A DNA stretch of 64,000 nt from Helichrysum umbraculigerum. Its lineage: Eukaryota > Streptophyta > Magnoliopsida > Asterales > Asteraceae. Within the stretch, counting starts at the first letter, position 1. Every line of letters starts with the position of its first letter. Made by a program: the position numbers and the translations under genes. Shown piece after piece: positions 1 through 10,663 of this stretch. The notes below the pieces were generated by a model that made no database searches, was not told the DNA's origin, and saw only the letters and a program-made list of their open reading frames with translations. Where the stretch lies: the NCBI GenBank assembly GCA_949592205.1, contig CATIUR010000004.1:81629337-81693336 (forward strand), given 5' to 3'.

Positions 1-1
1 C

Positions 2-3000
2 ATGACCGGTGAAAGAAGTCTACTGAAGGACTTCAAGGATAGTCTCAAGCAAAAAGTAAATTTTGCAGGAGATAAAGGAGGAGTAATTTCGGGAAAAGGA
101 AAAGTTTCAAATGGAACTTTGACTCTTGAGGATGTGAACTATGTTGAAGAACTTACACACAACCTAGTGAGTGTTTCCCAAGTCTGTGATAAAGGTCATC
201 CAGTTTATTTCAATGAAAAGGAGGCCTTAGTCCTGAAGCCAGGTTTTAAAATTCCTGATGAATGGATATTGATGAGGGCGCCAAGGAAGAAGGACATCTA
301 TGCTATCAACATGGGTGTTCCTAACTCTTCAATGGTGTCTACATGTTTATTGTCCAAGGCTTCGGAAACAGATGCTCTGTTATGGCATAGGAGAATGGCA
401 CATCTAAACTGGAGAAAGATGAATTATATAACCAAAAATGGTTTGGTTCTAGGTGTACCACAAAAACGTTTCGAGTCTGAGGATAAGTGTGTTCCTTGCA
501 TGAAAGGAAAGCAGCACAAGAAACCACACAGACCTAAGACTGAAAACTCTATCTCCTCGCCATTTGAATTGCTACATATGGATCTCTTCGGCCCTATAAG
601 CAAGAGAAGTCTAGGTGGCAAATGGTACTGTTTGGTTGTCACAGATGACTATTCTAGATTCTCATGGGTATTCTTTTTGGGATCAAAGGATGAGACTCCT
701 GGAATTCTAATTGAGTTCTTTGATCTAGTAGAGAATGTCTATAAAAGGAGAGTTAAGCGTATTCGTAGTGACAATGGAACAGAGTTTAAGAATTCAACGT
801 TGAATATCTATTGCTTAAGCAAAGGGATATTACATCAATTCAGTGCACCTTATGAACCTCAACAGAATGGTGTTGCTGAAAGGAAGAATAGAACGTTGAT
901 TGAAGCTGCTAGAACAATGCTTGCTGATTCAAAGCTTCCGGTCATCTTTTGGGCAGAAGCAGTGAATACAGCATGTTATGTTCTTAATAGAGTTCTTACG
1001 GTTAAGAGACATAACAAGACTTGTTATGAGCTTTTGAACAATAAGAAACCTAACTTAAAAGGGTTTGAACCCTTTGGAGTTTCATGCACCATATTAAAGA
1101 CTGGACATCAAGCAAAATTTGGTGAGAAGGCTGACGAAGGATTTTTCCTAGGTTATATGCCCAATTCGCCAAATAAGAGAGTCTTTAATAAAGTCACAGG
1201 ACGTTTGGAGGTAGTTTATAATATTGAGGTTACAAGCTATTCACCGGATGTTCATAAGGGCTTAGATTGGCAATTTGATTATTCTGATCTTTTTGCATCA
1301 TTTAAAGTTCCTATTAGTGACTATGTCAGTGATTCAGAGATAGCTGAACATTTAGTGTTTGAAGATGAGAATATTGTTCCCGCTTCAACATCGAGTGTTA
1401 AGCAGTCTGGAATCAAGACTACTGTTGACTCAGATAAAGCTTCCACAAGTGAGTCACAAAAACCTTCAGAGGATAAGTCTCTAGAAACAGAAGATCTTGA
1501 TGATCTTCATACAAAGTTTGATGACATACTTACTCCTTTGAAACATCTAAGAATATCTTCAGCACGTACGGAAGATGTACCTGAATTGGAAGAAATTGGT
1601 ACTAATTTGGAAGATGAGATACCAGTTGAACCAGTTACTACAACTAGAACGAGTAAGAATCATCCAGTTGAAAACATCATCGGTGATATTAATACTCCGG
1701 TTCAAACTAGGCATCAATCCAGAACTAATACGTCTGAGAATTCTGAATACCAAAGCTTGTATACTGCAATGAAAGAGACAGGGATTCCTAATCAATGTCT
1801 ATATTCATGCTTTATCTCACAAGTCGAGCCTAAAAATGTTCAAATGGCTTTAAAAGAAAACTCGTGGGTAGAAGCAATGCAAGAAGAACTATCTCAGTTC
1901 TCTAAATTACAAGTATGGGAGTTGGTTGACCTACCAAAGGGAGAATATCCAATTGGAACTAGATGGGTATTTAAGTGTAAGAGAGATGATAAAGGTATCG
2001 TTACTCGCAATAAAGCTCGTCTAGTGGTTCAAGGTTTTAATCAACAAGAAGGTATTGATTACAATGAAGTGTTTGCACCAGTTGCTAGGCTAGAAGCAAT
2101 TAGAGTATTCTTAGCATTCGCATCATATTATGGTATAAAAGTGTATCAGTTGGATGTTAAGAGTGCCTTTTTGTATGGCAAAGTGGAAGAATTGGTGTAT
2201 GTTTCACAACCGCCAGGGTTTGCTAATCCTGAGTATCCAGATAGAGTATATCGTTTGAATAAGGCTCTATATGGATTACATCAAGCACCTAGGGCATGGT
2301 ATGGAACACTATCAACGTATCTACTTGAGAATGGATTTACAAGAGGATCAATTGATAGTACACTATTTGTGAAGTGGAAAAAGAAAGACTTTCTTCTTGT
2401 ACAAGTGTATGTTGATGACATTATCTTTGGATCGTCTGATGAAAAGATGTGTCAAGAATTTGAGAAAGTCATGAGAAAAAGGTTTGAAATGTCTGCAATG
2501 GGAGAGTTGAATTTCTTCTTAGGATTACAAGTTGATCAAAAGAAGGATGGATTCTTTATTCATCAATCTAAATATACATATGAGCTATTAGAACGTTTCA
2601 AGATGGATGAAAGTAAGGTCTACAATACTCCAATTCCAGTCAATCATGGATTAGGTCCAGATACATCGAGTGATAGCGATGTGGATCCAACTCTTTATAG
2701 AGCCATGATCGGATCACTAATGTATCTTACAGCCTCTAGGCCTGACATCATGTTTGCTGTTTGTTTATGCGCAAGATATCAGGCTAATCCGAAAGAGTCA
2801 CACATGCAAGCTGTTAAACGAATCTTTCGTTACCTCAAAGGGAAACCTAAGCTGGGTCTTTGGTATCCGATTGATGGAGACTTAGATCTCGTAGCTTATA
2901 CTGATTCGGATTATGGAGGATGCAATCAGAATAGGAAATCTACGACTGGAGGATGTCAATTCTTAGGAGGTAGATTAGTATCCTGGCAGTGCAAGAAGCA

Positions 3001-3355
3001 AACCTCGGTAGCCATTTCTACATGTGAAGCTGAGTATGTTGCAGCTGGCAGCTGTTGCTCGCAAGTTCTTTGGATTCAACAGCAACTGCGGGATTACGGG
3101 TTAAATATAACCAATACTCCTATGATGATTGATAACGAATCTACTATGTCGATCACCAATAATCCAGTAAAGCACAGTAAAACTAAGCATATTGATATTC
3201 GACATCATTTTATTAGAGATTGTGCTGAAAAGAAATTGATAAAGTTAGTTAAGGTTCCATCATTGGATAACTTAGCAGACTTATACACAAAGGCGTTCGA
3301 CAGAGCAAGATTTGAGACGTTGGTTCAACTAAACGGAATGAGAAATCCAGAGTGA
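2..3355 (+). CDS. Ty1/copia pol polyprotein (protease tail, integrase, RT, RNase H), 5'-partial
   Basis: This is an open frame of 1117 codons entering from the left edge; the ATG at 2 is only the first in view and lies at the end of the protease. Integrase has its zinc-binding H129/H134/C163/C166 (WHRRMAH, CVPC) and its catalytic residues in MDLFGP (D194), SDNGTEF (D257) and GVAERKN (E293). RT (about 620-860) carries the YVDD active site at 803-806 (nucleotide 2408). RNase H follows (YTDSDYGG, then CEAEYVAA), and the protein ends with a normal copia tail (HIDIRHHFIRD, LADLYTKAF). No stop or frameshift is visible, so this pol could be functional. It would synthesise and integrate the element's cDNA. 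Confidence 0.95.
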   Translation: MTGERSLLKDFKDSLKQKVNFAGDKGGVISGKGKVSNGTLTLEDVNYVEELTHNLVSVSQVCDKGHPVYFNEKEALVLKPGFKIPDEWILMRAPRKKDIYAINMGVPNSSMVSTCLLSKASETDALLWHRRMAHLNWRKMNYITKNGLVLGVPQKRFESEDKCVPCMKGKQHKKPHRPKTENSISSPFELLHMDLFGPISKRSLGGKWYCLVVTDDYSRFSWVFFLGSKDETPGILIEFFDLVENVYKRRVKRIRSDNGTEFKNSTLNIYCLSKGILHQFSAPYEPQQNGVAERKNRTLIEAARTMLADSKLPVIFWAEAVNTACYVLNRVLTVKRHNKTCYELLNNKKPNLKGFEPFGVSCTILKTGHQAKFGEKADEGFFLGYMPNSPNKRVFNKVTGRLEVVYNIEVTSYSPDVHKGLDWQFDYSDLFASFKVPISDYVSDSEIAEHLVFEDENIVPASTSSVKQSGIKTTVDSDKASTSESQKPSEDKSLETEDLDDLHTKFDDILTPLKHLRISSARTEDVPELEEIGTNLEDEIPVEPVTTTRTSKNHPVENIIGDINTPVQTRHQSRTNTSENSEYQSLYTAMKETGIPNQCLYSCFISQVEPKNVQMALKENSWVEAMQEELSQFSKLQVWELVDLPKGEYPIGTRWVFKCKRDDKGIVTRNKARLVVQGFNQQEGIDYNEVFAPVARLEAIRVFLAFASYYGIKVYQLDVKSAFLYGKVEELVYVSQPPGFANPEYPDRVYRLNKALYGLHQAPRAWYGTLSTYLLENGFTRGSIDSTLFVKWKKKDFLLVQVYVDDIIFGSSDEKMCQEFEKVMRKRFEMSAMGELNFFLGLQVDQKKDGFFIHQSKYTYELLERFKMDESKVYNTPIPVNHGLGPDTSSDSDVDPTLYRAMIGSLMYLTASRPDIMFAVCLCARYQANPKESHMQAVKRIFRYLKGKPKLGLWYPIDGDLDLVAYTDSDYGGCNQNRKSTTGGCQFLGGRLVSWQCKKQTSVAISTCEAEYVAAGSCCSQVLWIQQQLRDYGLNITNTPMMIDNESTMSITNNPVKHSKTKHIDIRHHFIRDCAEKKLIKLVKVPSLDNLADLYTKAFDRARFETLVQLNGMRNPE

Positions 3356-3407
3356 TTAGTCTTCCAAGGGTATTCTTGTAATAGTTAGTATTTATGTGTT
3401 TATTATT

Positions 3408-3446
3408 AAAAAAAAAAAATATAAAAAAAAAAAAAAAAAAAAGGGG
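3408..3446 (+). repeat. A-rich tract ending in a polypurine run
   Basis: A12, then TAT, then A20 followed by GGGG, about 50 bases after the pol stop. The purine run 3423-3446 resembles a PPT, but no LTR begins after it. It may be an auxiliary PPT or simply a slippage-expanded A tract. Confidence 0.6.
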
Positions 3447-4792
3447 CGTATGGCATTCATTTGCTTGTTACCTAAGGGGAATCGCCTTCATTTAAGTTTT
3501 TATTTGCAAAAACTACGGGAAATGATAGTACATTAGGAGAATAAGCTTCACAATAATAAAGCTTAAGTCCTAAGTATGATATGGTAGTAGGTTCAAATAA
3601 AGTTGCTTTAGAACTACAGCGGTTCTATCAGGTATGTGTTTATATTTATTTGATTATACACCTATATCCACAAGTTATAATTTGTCTATTTTTAGTAAAA
3701 TTTTAGATGGCTTCATCATATGATGTACTGGTAGGCAAATTATATGAAATTTTCTAAGTCTTAAGAATTTAATTAACTACTTGTTTATTATTTTGTGTAA
3801 CTATTCTATGATGTATGACATTAAGTCTTAAATGTTGAATGATGGTATTACCATACACTGTTATCATGCATTTTAATTAAAGTGACAAATAGTAGCAATA
3901 TGGGTATTAATTTAATTACTGGTAACTATGTTGTACTATGTACAGAACTGAAACCTTTAATTAAATTAATATTCTCAAATATATTTTGAATTATGCTAGA
4001 AGGAATCTTCTGTTGTACTACGTACAGACTTAGATAACATAGCATATTCAAAGTATGTTTGATATTTGTCTAACCGTAAAAATTCAAGTGTATGTTATAT
4101 GTTTCGAAAAGATACATCATTTAGTAACCGCTACCTTGAAAATTTAATGATGCAGTGTTATGTGTTTTACTTGAATTCTTCAGTATGTCATATAATAGGA
4201 AGCACTTGATAATTCTCATACTAACAATAAAGAGTTTGCTTAGAAAATTGAGTATAATTTGTTTATGTGGATCATATACTGGTAATCGTCTTGAACTATC
4301 TATAATTAAAATATTTACTTTATGTGCGTAATGCATTTATTAATTATGCTATGTGGATAAAGGTACCTAAGATATAGTTTTATAAATATAAATGTATAAA
4401 TGATATATTTAGTTGTAATTTTATAGTAATTTATTTGAATTTCATGAGGTATGTATACTACCAATCTGCTTAAACTTTTTAAATATATCATGAATTGCTT
4501 ATTCTTACTAATATGATCCCTAAGCAGATAAATTCTTATTCATTTTGTGTATGTATTTTATTTTGTTTCAAGTGTTTAATAAAATGGTACTTGATACCTA
4601 TGATTATGTAATTTTGTTTTAGTTTTTAATTTTTGTGTTAATTATGCTTACCCTTCGGAATTAAATCATACTGAATGTTTTTGAGTTGAACAACGTGACA
4701 AATACAAGTGAAAATTAATTATAATTTAGACTTGTGAAAATATCGGGTTTTTATTTATACTTAGAATTAAAATTCGCGTTTTTAATTATTTC

Positions 4793-5458
4793 TGCGAGTT
4801 GACTTCGACTTGCGAGTCCGCTTCAAATCTCGCGAATCGAATGTAAAGTATAAAGGTGGTCAAACGAGTCAGACCAACCCACCGAACCCACATACTTCGC
4901 GAGTTCAGTAAAGCTTGCGAATCCGTCAACAAGGCGAAACGAGGCGATTTATTGTTTTCGTTTGATTTCGATTCTTAGATTACGGGAACGAGTTATTCAA
5001 TCCGAGGACTTTATACACCTTCATATTGCGAACATTTTGAGGTATAAACCAACGGATTTCACCGTGTAAATAACAAGAAATCGAAGTTTTTATAAAACTT
5101 AGGGTTTCGGGTTAAAAACTAAACGATTTGCGTCGATTACGATGTTATTGGACATAAATCCTTGTGGTTTATGTTAAATGGATGTTAATAAACGTAAATC
5201 AATTGATAGATCATGTTAAATTCAACAGATTAATCGATTTTAATTAAAAATTATCGACGGCTGTTCATCGAACGAGTTGAGATTTTACCTCGACTCCCTG
5301 ATTGAATGAAACGAGTTGACATTGTGAATCAACTCGCAGCGAGTTGACTAGCGAATCCATGAGATTAGCGAGTTCACTTCAATAGCTGCTTTATAAGTTT
5401 AGCGAGTTCATAAGCAAAACGAGTTGACCTCACCTCGTTAGGCCAGTTTATGCGAGTC
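4793..5458 (+). repeat. Dispersed GCGAGTT/GCGAGTC motif cluster
   Basis: About a dozen copies of a short motif (GCGAGTTGA, GCGAGTTCA, GCGAGTCC, ACGAGTTGA and the reverse AACTCGC) occur at roughly 4796, 4812, 4865, 4899, 5272, 5312, 5331, 5339, 5369, 5403, 5420 and 5452. Spacing is irregular, so this is not a tandem array. The same motif recurs in the element's LTR (10272-10403) but I did not notice it in pol. Confidence 0.7.
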
Positions 5459-5876
5459 CAGTACTTAGAAAAATTTTATTTTTTAAAGTAGTGATATAAA
5501 TGTTAAGACTTTTTAAGTAATAACTTTTATGAAATGGATTTGTGTTAATTCTTATATGATTATATCGAAAGTCTACTAATTTAAGAAGAAAATTAGTGGC
5601 GTGTCCTAATTTCACATTAGCGGTATAATTTTTAACGTTAACGACTTGAGATTTTTATTAAAATAACAAGTACTTAACGTGATTTAAATTAGACTTAAGA
5701 CTTTTTAGTTATAAGTAAAATTTTTATATACGACTTGAGATTATTTTTGTATCAAGTTATATATAATTACAATTTTAAACTAAGATGTTTGATGAATCTC
5801 GATTCATAATACATAATAGTTTAAATATTTTTTATCGTGCATTAAATTATATCTGTTGTTTGTATTTATTACAGAT

Positions 5877-8800
5877 ATGGCTAGAGCATTTGATAAGGGT
5901 CACAACATCCTGGTTGATCTGAACCTTGAGGCCAAACGGGCTGACAGGGTTGCTGATATATTACGTTTTCTAGCACGATCAAGGATTAGATATGCCATTA
6001 CGGCCAATCCTCCTATCTCACAGACTATACTGAACGATTTCTGGACGGATATTGTTTATGACGAATCTGTCACTCCGCCAGAGATTCGAGCTACAGTTGG
6101 TGGACAACCTGTTACCTTTTCAGCTGGTAATCTTCGTGAGATTTTGCAGCTAGGTACGGTAGAACAGGAGAACGGGGATATTGAGTATCCTATGGACTTT
6201 ATTGAGGGTGCTATTGGACGTATGGGATATACAGGAGACAGGCGTGGACGTCAGTTCCAGAAGCCTCTGGTCATTGGTCAGTGGAGGTTTCTTTGGCACG
6301 TGATGAATATAGTCTTCGCAGCAAAGAAAGGTGGCTTTGATGAGTTGAGCCCTGTGATTCTATCGGCTGTACTGTCACTGGTTTACAATAAACCATACAG
6401 TTTTTGTGATTACATTTTTGGAGAGATAGCTAGACAGATATCGGGTTCTGTTAGATCTAGATTTATGATCTACCCGAGGTTTTGTATGCTTATCATACGT
6501 GCGCACCGAACTTGGTTATTCCTGAGCCGTTTTTATCGGTGAATACCATTGATCAACGTGGTTATAATGCCATGTTTATGCAGACGATTAGGAAGGAAGG
6601 AGTGGTGAAACCGGAAATTAGACCACTTTTTGGATATATTGTTGATCCGAACTACGTTGCACCGCCAAATCATGGGTGGTTGGACGTAGCTCCTGCTGTT
6701 GCTGATGTTGTACCTGCACCTGTAGCTGAGGAAGCTCAACCTGAAGATCCACAAGGGCTCCTTGAGGATGTTCTTATTCAGGCTGGTCAGATGGATCAGC
6801 AGGTGAATCAAGAGGTTGCTGCACAGGTTGTGCAAGAAGTTTTGGAGCAGAATGATGATGAGACAAATCCTTTGCTTCAAGACATTGAGAGTTACTTGGC
6901 ACCACCTGAGGTAATCTGTTACTTATGTAATAATATAGATGCTTAGTTGATAGATTGTTTTTATTGATCATAGATGCATAATATTATTATATAATGATTC
7001 TGATATTAGATATTTAGTAAATTGGATATTATTTCTGATTTTAAAAATATAAATATCATTATACGAACAGGAAGCTGAAGCTGAGGCTGCACATCCAGAA
7101 GTTATATTACTTGAGGATGAGCAGATACAGCTTGATAGATCAGTTGTTGTACCAACTGAGGTATTATATCTGATTAATCTTAAATATATAGAACTTGTAT
7201 GATAGAGCTTACGCTAATCATAAATGTTTAATATATTTAAAATTTAGGATCCTGTTAGATCATCTAGAGGTCGTGATGGTGAGACGGCTTCAGATGAAGT
7301 TTCTGACAATACACCTTCTCCTCCTCCATCTGCTTCTGAAAGGAAGAGAAAAGGTAAGAGTATTTTGGAGGAAGGTACTGAGGAAGTTGAGATTCCTTTG
7401 ATGAAGCGTCCGAGAACGCTTACTATTCGAGAAGGTTAGTATTGATTATAAAAGTTAAATGATCTTAACTTGTTGTTTATCAGGAGTTAAACTGAGACAG
7501 TTAATTCTGTATACAGTTGCTCAGGATACACCACAGGTGGAGATGGATGCACCGGTGGTTACTGAATCGATATCTTTACCGCTTCAGGTATGAGATATAA
7601 GTTCTATAACTATGAGTGTTATGCAATTAATTAGAGTTTGTGACGGAGTAATCTGTAACAATAACTGATTTTAATTGTGTTTAACTTTACAGCATGAGGT
7701 TGCTGATCTAGTTCATGGAGCTAATTTTCCGACGAACAAAACAGCTAGATTTGCGACAAGTTTGCTTACGCAAGCTTTGTCTCAACCTCATACACCGCTT
7801 ACCAGAGACTGGCATATTGAGTCTCTTACACCGCCTGGACCCAGAACGATACCTGTTACTCCAACGACTGATGCTGAAAGGATTACATCCTTAGAGTCGA
7901 GGGTAAAGGATTTGGAGAAGCTTACTTCTCAGATTCCAGAGCTGGTGTCGAGCAATCTTCTTCTTTCACAACAGATACTCAAGCAGAGTGAATCGTACAA
8001 TCTGTTGATGAAGACTCATGAGACGTTACTTGCGGACTTCACTGTACAGAGACTGCAGTTATCTTCTTTAGAGAGTCTGGTCTTGAGATCGCATTCAGGA
8101 CAGCCTGCTCAGGGGGAGATATTGGTATATCTGGAGTCTTGCAGAGAGAATGAGTTGAAGAGAAAGAGAGATCAAGACAAGGACGATGATCCCAATGCAC
8201 CGAGTGGTGAGCAGACTGGTCCTTCAAAGACTAGTGAGCAAGCTACTATTCAGGGGGAGTCTGGTGCTGGTGCTAGTGGTTCTGGAGTGGGTACAAGTGC
8301 AGATAAGACTGTATCGGGTGATACTGAAGCTGGTAAGATAGCTTAGTATTATCTTAGTACTGTAATATTTGTAATAGTTTGTAGTGAACAAGTGTAAACT
8401 TAATTATTGTGTAAATATATTTGGCTTAGGGTTATTATTATTTTAAGTAAAATATGTTTGGTAATTTAAGTTTATAAAATTATGTTAAGATAAAATAGTG
8501 ATCGAAAGACTTCTGACTTATTGAGTAGTCGAGCGGCGTGTTCCGATTAATTTCGGCGGTCATAATTTTATAATAACATATGCATTTTAGATTTGATTAT
8601 AGACTTAAGACCGTAAGGTTTATAAGTAATTAACAAGTTAAAAATGTATTCGTATTAACTAGACAAATGATATATAATTTAAAGGTTAAATTGATAATGA
8701 ATGAGATCAATTAACACTTGGAAATTATATAAGGTAATTAATAGTAAATTTAAATGTTTGGTGATTATTCACAATGCATTAGAATTTAAAATTAATTAAT

Positions 8801-10039
8801 ATTTGTTAAGTAGACTTAAGAGATTTTAGATTGATTCAGGGTAATCAATAAAAGATTTTATAAGTTATATTGCGTTTATATGTTAGGTTAAAATATACAA
8901 AAGAATTAATAAAGAAATTCTTAGATTGGTTCAGGGAAATCAATAAAGAATTTGAATTATTAATATATTTGTATTTATGTTTTTCTCTAGGAATGGAAAT
9001 GCTTAATCTATCAGATTCGGAAGATGATATTCTGGATGAGATAGATGAAGAGATTGATTATGATATTGAAGAAGGAGAGTTCAAACTTCCTGAAGATTGG
9101 ACTGCAGTATTTGAATCAGTGATAGATGAAGGTGTTGATCTGGATGCAAATGTAGATGAACATGTTGTGAATCCATCAACGACTGAATTTGTTTTTGTAA
9201 ATGAACAAGGAGAATCAGTTATTGATTTAGAAGCTTTTGAGAATGCTTCTGAAGATTCGGATACTGAAGTTGAAGAAATAGAGGATAAATACAAACATAT
9301 GGTTGGTAATCCTATGTTTATCCAAGAAATGCTGAAAAAGAAAAAGGAAAATAAGCCACGCATTTTGAAAGAAGTTGATATTACTGGAAAGCGTGTACTT
9401 AAAACTGGCATTATTGGATGGTATTATGACTCTGACCTGAAGCTCTTCGCGATCAAAAGGTTTGACGGGGTTCAATATTTTGAGAAGAAGCTTACCGTGT
9501 TTAGTTCATTGCCTCGATATGAGATTCGAGACTTGGCTAGATTAGATATGAAAAATCCAAGTGATGATGATTATGCTAAGTATGTTGAGCGTATCATTAG
9601 GACTGAAGGATTATCTATGAAGTTTTCGAAGATTAAGCCAAGGAAAGGAAAAATGATAAAGCTAAACGAACTTAGTCAGAGAACTGGAAGAAGAAGAAGG
9701 AAGAAGGTTTATCCAGCGGTCAAATGCATTAAGCAAATACCAATGAAGACTATGCCTCAGAATATTTTGGGAAAATTGAAATATTGGGGGGTAGATGCTG
9801 GAACAGGAGAAGCCTTTATGATTGAAGCTGATGATGATTATCCTAATGGCGAAAAAGAAATTCTTCGTGTATATGATCACAGACATTTGATGAATTTATC
9901 AAAGGAAGATTTGATTATGTTATACAAGAACAAGATCATATCTACTGTTGGTTGGGGTGATTTAGCACGAGATTATCATAGGATGGTTAAAACATGCATC
10001 AAGCTTAAAATTTTTGCAGGAAGTAAGATTTACAAATGA
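5877..10039 (+). CDS. Sirevirus 3' gene ('envelope-like'), six putative exons, one frameshift
   Basis: Proposed exons are 5877-6910, 7071-7160, 7248-7434, 7517-7587, 7693-8332 and 8991-10039. Every intron is GT...AG (160, 87, 82, 105 and 658 bases), every exon is open in the joined frame, and phases are 0, 0, 1, 0, 1. Without splicing the frame ends at 6946 or 8346. The start at 5877 is chosen because it follows an acceptor-like sequence and matches the start of the homologous gene at 25584. Exon 1 carries a one-base frameshift near 6500-6512. The N-terminal part aligns by eye with the homologue (GQWRFLWHVMN, then MIYPRF). Exon 3 (SERKRKGK) and exon 6 (RRRRKK) have nuclear-localisation-like clusters, and exon 5 has heptad-like stretches. 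No signal peptide or membrane segment is evident. Function is unknown. The exon structure is inferred from splice signals and frame. Confidence 0.65.
8333..8990 (+). other. Putative fifth intron of the Sirevirus 3' gene
   Basis: 658 AT-rich bases from a strong donor (CTG|GTAAGA) to an acceptor (TTTTCTCTAG). If the donor is not used, translation stops 11-13 bases later at TAG 8344-8346. Joining 8332 to 8991 places the ATG at 8993 in frame. The alternative is two separate genes, the second starting at 8993. Confidence 0.55.
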
Positions 10040-10093
10040 AGACCAAAGACAGCGTGAAGATAAAGACGCTAGAGCTATTGTCAAGGGGGAGTC
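10040..10093 (+). promoter_or_regulatory. 3' UTR tail and PPT of the plus-strand Sirevirus
   Basis: Short non-coding stretch after the 3' gene stop. It ends in the polypurine tract AAGGGGGAG (10083-10091), which would prime plus-strand synthesis, directly before the LTR start TGTTGAG. Confidence 0.85.
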
Positions 10094-10663
10094 TGTTGAG
10101 ACATAGATTGTGACAACAGATCTAGCTTGATATAGGACTAGTGTAATTATTATTATGTTTGTATATTGGTTTAGATTTGTAAATAAATATTTGTTTTGTT
10201 AGTAATATTCGTTAAACATATTATTGTGTTAAGTTAGACGAATTATTAAATACGAAATAAATACATTCTGTGCGAGTCGAGTTCTCAGGTCGCGAGATTA
10301 ACGAGCCGAGATGAGAACTGAATTCGTGGAAGTCTGGCGAGCCGAGTTCCGAGTTGGGCTTGGGCTGCGAGTTGGACCGAACTCGCAGGCCCTTGCGAGT
10401 CGAGACGAGCTGGACATATATAATGTTTTTCAATCGGTGAAAAACATAACTTTTGCATTCTGATTTTAATTGCTGCGAATTCAACAAACCAGAGAAAAAC
10501 ATAACCTAAGGCTAGGCTTTGACGATTCGTTGTTTAAAGCTAAGTCTAGTTAAAACGCAATACGAACATATTCGTTGTTAGTAAAATAACACCGTATTGA
10601 GGGATTCCGCACCTTAATACTACAGATAACGAAGTTATTGATCCTAAAACTAGGGGACTTACA
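10094..10663 (+). repeat. 3' LTR of the plus-strand Sirevirus
   Basis: 570 bases, TGTTGAGACATAG...GGACTTACA, with TG...CA ends. It starts just after the PPT and stops exactly where Athila-like LTR sequence resumes. A TATATAA promoter-like box lies at 10417-10423. At least seven GCGAGTC/GCGAGCC/GCGAGTT motifs lie upstream of it (10272-10403). Confidence 0.85.

Larger units (their letters stand above)
3356..5876 (+). other. Sirevirus pol-to-3'-gene spacer
   Basis: This is 2.5 kb of AT-rich sequence with no convincing ORF. It holds an A-rich tract ending in GGGG (3408-3446) and a cluster of GCGAGTT-like motifs (4793-5458). It ends in a splice acceptor-like sequence (TTTATTACAG at 5865-5874) two bases before the probable start codon of the 3' gene. 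The donor for that acceptor would have to lie upstream, possibly off the window. Confidence 0.7.
1..10663 (+). mobile_element. Ty1/copia Sirevirus-type element, 5' part outside window
   Basis: The order is copia pol, a 2.5-kb spacer, an extra 3' gene, a PPT (AAGGGGGAG at 10083) and a 3' LTR ending at 10663. A long 3' gene after pol and a PPT of this form are typical of Sireviruses (Maximus/SIRE lineage). The 5' LTR, PBS, gag and most of protease lie left of the window. The right boundary is where the 3' LTR ends in ACA and sequence shared with the Athila-like LTR at 18062 resumes at 10664. The element therefore sits inside the 5' LTR of the Athila-like element. The TSD cannot be checked because the left flank is missing. 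Confidence 0.9.

Noticed and set aside
5856..10039. A host plant gene with introns lying between retroelements
   Set aside because: The gene lies between pol and the PPT/LTR of the same element, on the same strand, and its N-terminal domain matches the 3' gene at the same place in the other Sirevirus.
5877..10039. Retroviral envelope glycoprotein
   Set aside because: No signal peptide, transmembrane segment or Cys-rich ectodomain; 'envelope-like' is only a positional label.
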